A stretch of 64,000 bases of DNA from assembly GCF_018449525.1 (NCBI RefSeq), contig NZ_JAAVUS010000009.1, positions 248,001 to 312,000 of the forward strand, in the 5' to 3' direction. Made by a program: the position numbers and the translations under genes. The stretch's first letter is position 1; each line of letters begins with the position of its first letter. Below, one piece after another: positions 59,271 through 64,000 of the stretch. The stretch is from Bradyrhizobium sp. dw_78 (GTDB taxonomy: Bacteria > Pseudomonadota > Alphaproteobacteria > Rhizobiales > Xanthobacteraceae). A model generated the notes under the pieces. That model was not told where the DNA came from, did no database searches, and saw only the letters and a program-made list of their open reading frames with translations.

Positions 59271-59313
59271 GTCATTCCGGGTCTGGTGCTTACGCACCAT
59301 CCCGGAATGACGG
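59271..59313. repeat. Short intergenic palindromic repeat
   Basis: GTCATTCCGGGTCTGGTGC and its near-complement GCACCATCCCGGAATGAC make a 43-bp hairpin, a minimal version of the 35,134 family. It lies between mmsA and the dehydrogenase gene. Confidence 0.85.
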
Positions 59314-59323
59314 CAACAAGCTA

Positions 59324-60820
59324 TTAATTCATCGTCGGAATCGAGAACTCTGCGCCTTCCTTGACACCGGAAGGCCAGCGCGAGGTCACGGTCTTGGTCT
59401 TGGTATAGAAGCGGATCGAATCCGGCCCGTGCTGGTTGAGGTCGCCGAAGCCGGATTTCTTCCAGCCGCCGAAGGTGTAATAGGCGATCGGCACCGGGAT
59501 CGGCACGTTGATGCCGACCATGCCGACATTGACCTTGGCGGCGAAATCGCGCGCGGCATCGCCGTCGCGGGTGAAGATCGCAACGCCGTTGCCGTAGTCA
59601 TGATCCGACGGCAGCGCCAGCGCCTCGGCGTAGTCCTTGGCGCGCACCACCGAGAGCACGGGACCGAAGATCTCTTCCTTGTAGATCTTCATGTCCTTGG
59701 TGACGTTATCGAACAGGCAGCCGCCCATGTAGAAGCCGTTCTCGTAACCCTGCATCTTGAAGCCGCGGCCGTCGACCGCCAGCGTGGCGCCCTCCTTGAT
59801 GCCGATCTCGACGTAATTCCTGACGCGCTCGACCGCCTCCCTGGTGACGAGCGGGCCATAATCGGCGGACGGATCGATCGAGGTGCCGATTTTCAGGGCT
59901 TCCACCCGCGGGATCAGCTTTTCCATCAACCGGTCGGCAGTGGTCTTGCCAACGGGCACCGCGACCGAAACCGCCATGCAACGCTCGCCGGCCGAGCCGT
60001 AGCCGGCGCCGATCAAGGCATCGACGGCCTGATCCATGTCGGCGTCGGGCATCACAATGGCGTGGTTCTTGGCGCCGCCGAAGCACTGGCAACGCTTGCC
60101 GCTCGCCGCAGCGCGCTCATAGATATATTGTGCGATCGGCGAGGAACCGACGAAGCCGACCGCCTTGATGTCGGGATCGTCGAGGATCGCGTCCACCGCT
60201 TCCTTGTCGCCGTTGACCACGTTGAGGATACCGGCAGGCAATCCGGCCTCGATCATCAATTCCGCGAGCATCATCGGCACGCCGGGGTCGCGCTCCGACG
60301 GCTTGAGGATGAAGGCGTTGCCGCAGGCGATGGCCGGCGCGAACTTCCACAGCGGGATCATCGCCGGGAAATTGAACGGCGTGATGCCGGCAACGACACC
60401 GAGCGGCTGGCGCATCGAATAGATGTCGATGCCGGGGCCTGCGCCTTCGGTGTATTCACCCTTCATCAGATGCGGAATGCCGCAGGCGAATTCGACCACT
60501 TCGAGGCCGCGCTGGATGTCGCCCTTGGCGTCGGGGACGGTCTTGCCGTGTTCGCGCGCCAGCAGCTCGGCGAGCTTGTCATAGTCGCGCTGGGCCAGTT
60601 CGAGGAACTTCATCATCACACGGGCGCGGCGCTGCGGGTTGGTCGCCGCCCATGCCGGCTGCGCGGCCTTGGCGTTCTCGACCGCGGCGCGCAGTTCGGC
60701 CTTGGAGGCGAGCGCCACCTTGGCCTGGACGTCGCCGGTCATCGGCTCGAAAACGTCCGCGGTTCGCCCCGACGTGCCCTTGACCTCGCGGCCGCCGATA
60801 AAATGTCCGATTGAGCGCAT
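59324..60820 (-). CDS. mmsA: Methylmalonate-semialdehyde dehydrogenase (CoA-acylating)
   Basis: A 498-residue aldehyde dehydrogenase that turns methylmalonate semialdehyde into propionyl-CoA at the end of valine breakdown. ITPFNFPAMIPLWKFAPAIA is the cofactor and family motif, GYGSAGERCMAVSVAVPVG holds the catalytic cysteine, and FGGWKKSGFGDLNQHG lies near the end. The C-M instead of C-Q-A pattern fits MmsA. The start at 60820 is preceded by GGAGGAACAC; the longer open frame is not family-like. Its neighbour upstream is a TetR regulator that may control it. Confidence 0.96.
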   Translation of the reverse strand: MRSIGHFIGGREVKGTSGRTADVFEPMTGDVQAKVALASKAELRAAVENAKAAQPAWAATNPQRRARVMMKFLELAQRDYDKLAELLAREHGKTVPDAKGDIQRGLEVVEFACGIPHLMKGEYTEGAGPGIDIYSMRQPLGVVAGITPFNFPAMIPLWKFAPAIACGNAFILKPSERDPGVPMMLAELMIEAGLPAGILNVVNGDKEAVDAILDDPDIKAVGFVGSSPIAQYIYERAAASGKRCQCFGGAKNHAIVMPDADMDQAVDALIGAGYGSAGERCMAVSVAVPVGKTTADRLMEKLIPRVEALKIGTSIDPSADYGPLVTREAVERVRNYVEIGIKEGATLAVDGRGFKMQGYENGFYMGGCLFDNVTKDMKIYKEEIFGPVLSVVRAKDYAEALALPSDHDYGNGVAIFTRDGDAARDFAAKVNVGMVGINVPIPVPIAYYTFGGWKKSGFGDLNQHGPDSIRFYTKTKTVTSRWPSGVKEGAEFSIPTMN

Positions 60821-60982
60821 GTGTTCCTCCAAACTGAGAAGAGCCGATTTTGGCGGCATCTTGCAGTCTTTGGGGCATTTGGGAAGGGCTTCCACGCGCG
60901 GCGGTTTTGCGAAAATGCCGCCTATGCGCCACCTGGGCCCCGGCCTACAACCAATGGCGTAGGCCGATACCGTATAGCCCCA

Positions 60983-61621
60983 TCAGTGCCGGGCGGCCGT
61001 CGCGGCCTTTTTTGACGCCGGTTTCTTCGCCGCAGGCTTTGGCGAGGCCGTGCGGGAGAGCACCGCCTCGCGGCCGGCAGCCAGGATTTCGTCGGAAAAA
61101 TCCCCATTACCGGCGATACGGGCCATCACCAGCGATCCGGTCATGGTCGCGATCGTGGCGATCGCCTGCTTGCGCGCCGCCTTGGCCGGAATATCCGGCA
61201 ATTGCCCGGCCAGCGCCTCGATCATCCGCTCCAGCCTGGCTGCGAACGCCTTGCGCGTCTTCGGGCTTTCGCGGGCGATTTCGGCGCCGAGCGTCGGGAT
61301 CGCGCAGCCGTGGCCGGGATCGTCGCGATGCAGCGGCGTCAGATAGGAATCGACAATGGTCGCCAGGCGCTTTTCCGGCGGCGTCTGCTCGCCGAGCCGG
61401 CGCCAGCGCGCTGCTCCGCGATCCATCGCATCGGCAAAGGCCTCGATTACCAACGCTTCCCGCGAATCGAAATGCGCATAGAACCCGCCATGCGTGAGGC
61501 CGGCCTCCTTCATCAGGTCGGCGACGCCGATGCCGTGGGCCCCCTTCTCGCGAAGCCGCACCGAGGCGCGCTTCACGATCCGCTCGTGGGTTTCCCGCTT
61601 GTGTTCCTTGGAATAGCGCAT
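60983..61621 (-). CDS. TetR family transcriptional regulator
   Basis: A 212-residue repressor. The helix-turn-helix is seen in THERIVKRASVRLREKGAHG and MKEAGLTHGGFYAHFDSREA, and the C-terminal domain ends in a lysine/alanine tail (KPAAKKPASKKAAT). I use the ATG at 61621; MRRAM at 61633 is also possible. It lies upstream of mmsA and divergent from an enoyl-CoA hydratase, so it may regulate either. Between the divergent starts lies GATGTTTACGGTCATATAA, an AT-rich promoter-like stretch. Confidence 0.93.
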   Translation of the reverse strand: MRYSKEHKRETHERIVKRASVRLREKGAHGIGVADLMKEAGLTHGGFYAHFDSREALVIEAFADAMDRGAARWRRLGEQTPPEKRLATIVDSYLTPLHRDDPGHGCAIPTLGAEIARESPKTRKAFAARLERMIEALAGQLPDIPAKAARKQAIATIATMTGSLVMARIAGNGDFSDEILAAGREAVLSRTASPKPAAKKPASKKAATAARH

Positions 61622-61837
61622 GGCCCGTCTCATAAGATGTTTACGGTCATATAATAGCATCTGCCGCCAGCAAAAGCTCTCCTTATTTCGCGCCCCGGAA
61701 TGCCTTGCCGCCGCGCATCGGCCGCCCGCCCCGGCATGCAATCCCGTGACGGATCGAGGCCCTTGACAAGGTGCAGCCCGGCCCGGGAAGTGGCGCGGTC
61801 CGCAGCCCGGCTGCCCACTCCGATCACGGAACCTTCG

Positions 61838-62608
61838 ATGGAAATGCTCAATCCCCATTGCGGCATCGACCGCGATCCGCGCGGCGTCGTCCGCCTGACC
61901 ATCTGCAACGCCGGCTCGCTCAACATCCTTGGCTCGGCCGCCATCGACGGCGTTCGCGAAGGACTGGAGACGCTGGCCAAAGACCGCGAAATCCGTGTGC
62001 TGGTGATGGCAGGCCAGAGCGAAAAGAGCATGATCGGCGGCGCCGACATCAAGGAAATGGCCGGGCTCGATCAAAAGTCCGCGGAACGGTTCATCACCCG
62101 CCTGCGCGATCTCTGCGAGGAGGTGCGCATTTTTCCGGGCCCGGTGATCGCGCGGATGCCGGGCTGGTGCCTTGGCGGCGGCCTCGAAGTCGCCGCCGCC
62201 TGCGATTTCCGGATCGCGGCGCATGACGCCAAGTTCGGCATGCCGGAAGTGCGGGTCGGCATCCCCTCGGTGATCCATGCCGCGTTGCTGCCGCGGCTGA
62301 TCGGCTGGGGCCGCGCCCGCTGGCTGGTGATGACGGCTGAAAATATCGACGCGCCCACCGCGCTGGCCTGGGGACTGGTCGATGCGGTGGCGCAACCTGG
62401 CGGCCTCGATGCCGCAGTCGAGCACACGATCAAGTCCCTGCTCGAATGCGGCCCGGAAGCGCTGCGCGCGCAAAAGGACCTGCTCCGGCAGTGGGAAGAC
62501 CTACCGCTCAAGGAATCCGTCGATCTCAGCATCGGCGTGTTCGGGCGATCGTTCCTAAGCGGCGAGCCGCAACGGCTGATGCAGGGTTTTATCGGCCGCA
62601 AGCGATAG
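61838..62608 (+). CDS. Enoyl-CoA hydratase/isomerase family protein
   Basis: A 256-residue crotonase-type enzyme. MIGGADIKEMAGLDQKSAER is the oxyanion region, GWCLGGGLEVAAACDFRIAA and MPEVRVGIPSVIHAALLPRL carry the usual glutamates. The ATG at 61838 is favoured because the upstream part is not family-like and it gives normal length. The thiolase gene lies 109 bp downstream on the same strand, forming a beta-oxidation-like pair. Confidence 0.93.
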   Translation: MEMLNPHCGIDRDPRGVVRLTICNAGSLNILGSAAIDGVREGLETLAKDREIRVLVMAGQSEKSMIGGADIKEMAGLDQKSAERFITRLRDLCEEVRIFPGPVIARMPGWCLGGGLEVAAACDFRIAAHDAKFGMPEVRVGIPSVIHAALLPRLIGWGRARWLVMTAENIDAPTALAWGLVDAVAQPGGLDAAVEHTIKSLLECGPEALRAQKDLLRQWEDLPLKESVDLSIGVFGRSFLSGEPQRLMQGFIGRKR

Positions 62609-62717
62609 CGTTCCTCCTCACGACAAATTTAAGCCCGGGCCGCCGTTGCAATTTTTGCAGCGCATCATATGATGCTCATAATCCAAATTGTCTCGCGATA
62701 TCCGAGGAGCGCCTGTC

Positions 62718-63914
62718 ATGGCCACAGCTTCCGATCCGGTCGTCATCGTTTCCGCCGCCCGCACGCCGCTTGGCCGGTTTATGGGCGATCTGATGCCCTT
62801 CAGCGCCCACAAGCTCGGCTCCCATGTGATCGGCGCCGCAGTGGAGCGGGCGAAGCTGGCGCCGGAACGGATCGACGAAGTGTTCATGGGCTGCGTGCTG
62901 CCGGCCGGACAAGGCCAGGCGCCGGCCCGCCAGGCCGCCCGCGGCGCCAAATTGCCGGACGCGACCGGCGCCACCACCGTCAACAAGGTCTGCGGCTCCG
63001 GGATGAAAGCGACCATGCTGGCGCGTGACATCATCACGGCCGGTTCCGCCGAGATCGTCATCTCCGGCGGCATGGAGAGCATGAGCAACGCGCCCTATCT
63101 GCTGGCGAAGGCACGCGGCGGCTACCGCGTCGGCCACGACCGCATCATCGACCACATGCTGATGGACGGCCTCGAGGACGCCTATGAGGTCGGCCGCTCG
63201 ATGGGCGATTTCGGCGAATCCACCGCCGAAGCCTATCAGTTCACCCGCAAGGACCAGGACACTTACGCGATAGAGACGCTGACCCGGGCGCGCAAGGCGG
63301 TCGAAGGCGGCGCGTTCAAGGCCGAGATCGTGCCGCTCACGGTCACGGAAAAAGCCGGTCCGCGCATCATCGGCAATGACGAGATTCCGCTTAAAGTGGA
63401 TCCGGCCAGGATCCCGGGATTGAAACCGGCGTTCCGCGCCAACGGCACCATCACGCCCGCAGCCTCCTCGGCGAACGCCGATGGCGCGGCGGCGCTGGTC
63501 TTGGCACGGCGCTCACTAGCCGACCGCGACGGCCTGCCTGTGTTGGCCGAGATCAAGGGCCACGCCACCCACAGCCAGGAACCGCAATGGTTCACGACCG
63601 CACCGATCCCCGCGATCCGCAAACTGCTGGACAAAGTCGGCTGGAGCGTCGGCGACGTCGATCTGTTCGAGATCAACGAAGCCTTTGCGGTGGTGCCGAT
63701 GGCGGCGCAGCGCGACCTCGGCATCCCCCGCGAAAAACTCAACATCAATGGCGGTGCCTGCGCGCTGGGTCACCCCATCGGGGCCACCGGCGCGCGCCTG
63801 ATCGTGACGCTGCTGCATGCGCTCGAAGCCCACGGCCTGAAGCGCGGCGTCGCGGCGCTGTGCATCGGCGGCGGCGAAGCCACCGCCATCGCCATCCAGC
63901 GTATCCTGCATTAA
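62718..63914 (+). CDS. Acetyl-CoA C-acetyltransferase (thiolase)
   Basis: A 398-residue thiolase. NKVCGSGMKATMLARDIITA holds the active cysteine, GGMESMSNAPYLL is the signature loop, NGGACALGHPIGATGARLIV holds the histidine, and LCIGGGEATAIAIQ the second cysteine. It condenses or cleaves acetyl-CoA and a short acyl-CoA. The MESMS and GHPIGATGARL patterns fit the biosynthetic/ketolytic acetoacetyl-CoA group. The start at 62718 gives the expected N-terminus; an earlier in-frame ATG lies at 62688. It would complete the pathway with the hydratase upstream. Confidence 0.95.
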   Translation: MATASDPVVIVSAARTPLGRFMGDLMPFSAHKLGSHVIGAAVERAKLAPERIDEVFMGCVLPAGQGQAPARQAARGAKLPDATGATTVNKVCGSGMKATMLARDIITAGSAEIVISGGMESMSNAPYLLAKARGGYRVGHDRIIDHMLMDGLEDAYEVGRSMGDFGESTAEAYQFTRKDQDTYAIETLTRARKAVEGGAFKAEIVPLTVTEKAGPRIIGNDEIPLKVDPARIPGLKPAFRANGTITPAASSANADGAAALVLARRSLADRDGLPVLAEIKGHATHSQEPQWFTTAPIPAIRKLLDKVGWSVGDVDLFEINEAFAVVPMAAQRDLGIPREKLNINGGACALGHPIGATGARLIVTLLHALEAHGLKRGVAALCIGGGEATAIAIQRILH

Positions 63915-63974
63915 CACGCGCATCACCGCACCGTCATCTCTCGCATCATCCGGAATTTCCGGACAGGGGACTTC

Positions 63975-64000
63975 ATGATCTCGAATTGGCTGTCGGCTGC
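63975..64000 (+). CDS. Possible start of a further gene, cut by the window end
   Basis: An ATG at 63975 is preceded by AGGGGA and opens a frame coding MISNWLSA up to the window end. Eight residues are too few to name a family; the call rests on the ribosome binding site and lack of other features. Confidence 0.3.

Noticed and set aside
59261..60814. A 517-codon plus-strand open frame over mmsA
   Set aside because: Antisense shadow of mmsA with the usual biased composition.
1..64000. CRISPR arrays, tRNA and rRNA genes
   Set aside because: I saw no regularly spaced direct repeats with unique spacers and no tRNA cloverleaf or rRNA sequence. A dedicated search could still find a tRNA I missed.

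Overview
The window looks like a chromosome segment of a high-GC alphaproteobacterium of the Bradyrhizobium/Rhodopseudomonas group (Nitrobacteraceae). This rests on the protein families, the many short palindromic intergenic repeats in the right half, and the guaA/guaB housekeeping neighbourhood. It is inferred from reading, not from a database search. The window divides at about 33.4 kb, at the 3' end of guaA. The right side is compact, GC-rich core genome. The left side is looser accessory DNA with lower GC, many regulators, and decayed gene pieces.

Left part, 0-9.5 kb: an uptake-and-catabolism block. It holds the tail of a branched-chain-type (Liv) ABC ATPase, a family III CoA-transferase, an enoyl-CoA hydratase, a three-gene NitT/TauT-type ABC importer, a GntR/FCD regulator, and a minus-strand operon encoding both subunits of an aconitase X enzyme, an RraA/aldolase-family protein and a cupin. 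A divergent LysR gene follows.

Middle, 9.5-27.6 kb: an orphan DUF1778 antitoxin with a truncated GNAT toxin; a TetR/NmrA divergent pair with two clear operator palindromes; an HSL-type esterase; an AhpD-like protein coupled to an ECF41 sigma factor with a matching ECF41 promoter; a LysR gene; three consecutive Tat-exported alpha/beta hydrolases with an Asp nucleophile; two small secreted proteins; and a tautomerase/pirin/rubredoxin cluster divergent from a TetR gene, with three copies of a 10-bp operator-like repeat between them. Remnants of a DUF932 gene, an adenylate-cyclase-type TPR protein and another hydrolase are scattered through this part.

27.6-33.4 kb: genomic-island ends. The last 19 bp of guaA are repeated with 17 matches at 29,094, and a second repeat (33-34 bp) accompanies both copies at a similar distance. 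This points to a 4.3-kb element inserted at guaA beside another island to its left. The element carries a terminase/SDR scrap, an HTH protein, two tiny membrane proteins, a DUF2441-like protein and a serine/threonine kinase whose reading frame appears broken near its C-terminus. No integrase is visible. This cassette is the best candidate for an undescribed system, but its function is unknown.

Right part, 33.4-64 kb: guaA, an RsmB-type rRNA methyltransferase, MAPEG, a thermonuclease, an amidohydrolase, an MDR oxidoreductase, guaB, a DHA2 MFS exporter, rlmE, Ppx/GppA, a CoxL-type molybdenum hydroxylase, a double hot-dog protein, a YaiI protein, an ABC-F ATPase, a BaiN-type flavoprotein, and then a valine/fatty-acid degradation block. 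That block comprises a MFE-2-like SDR, MaoC, an acyl-CoA synthetase, mmsB, HIBYL-CoA hydrolase, an acyl-CoA dehydrogenase, mmsA, a TetR regulator, an enoyl-CoA hydratase and a thiolase.
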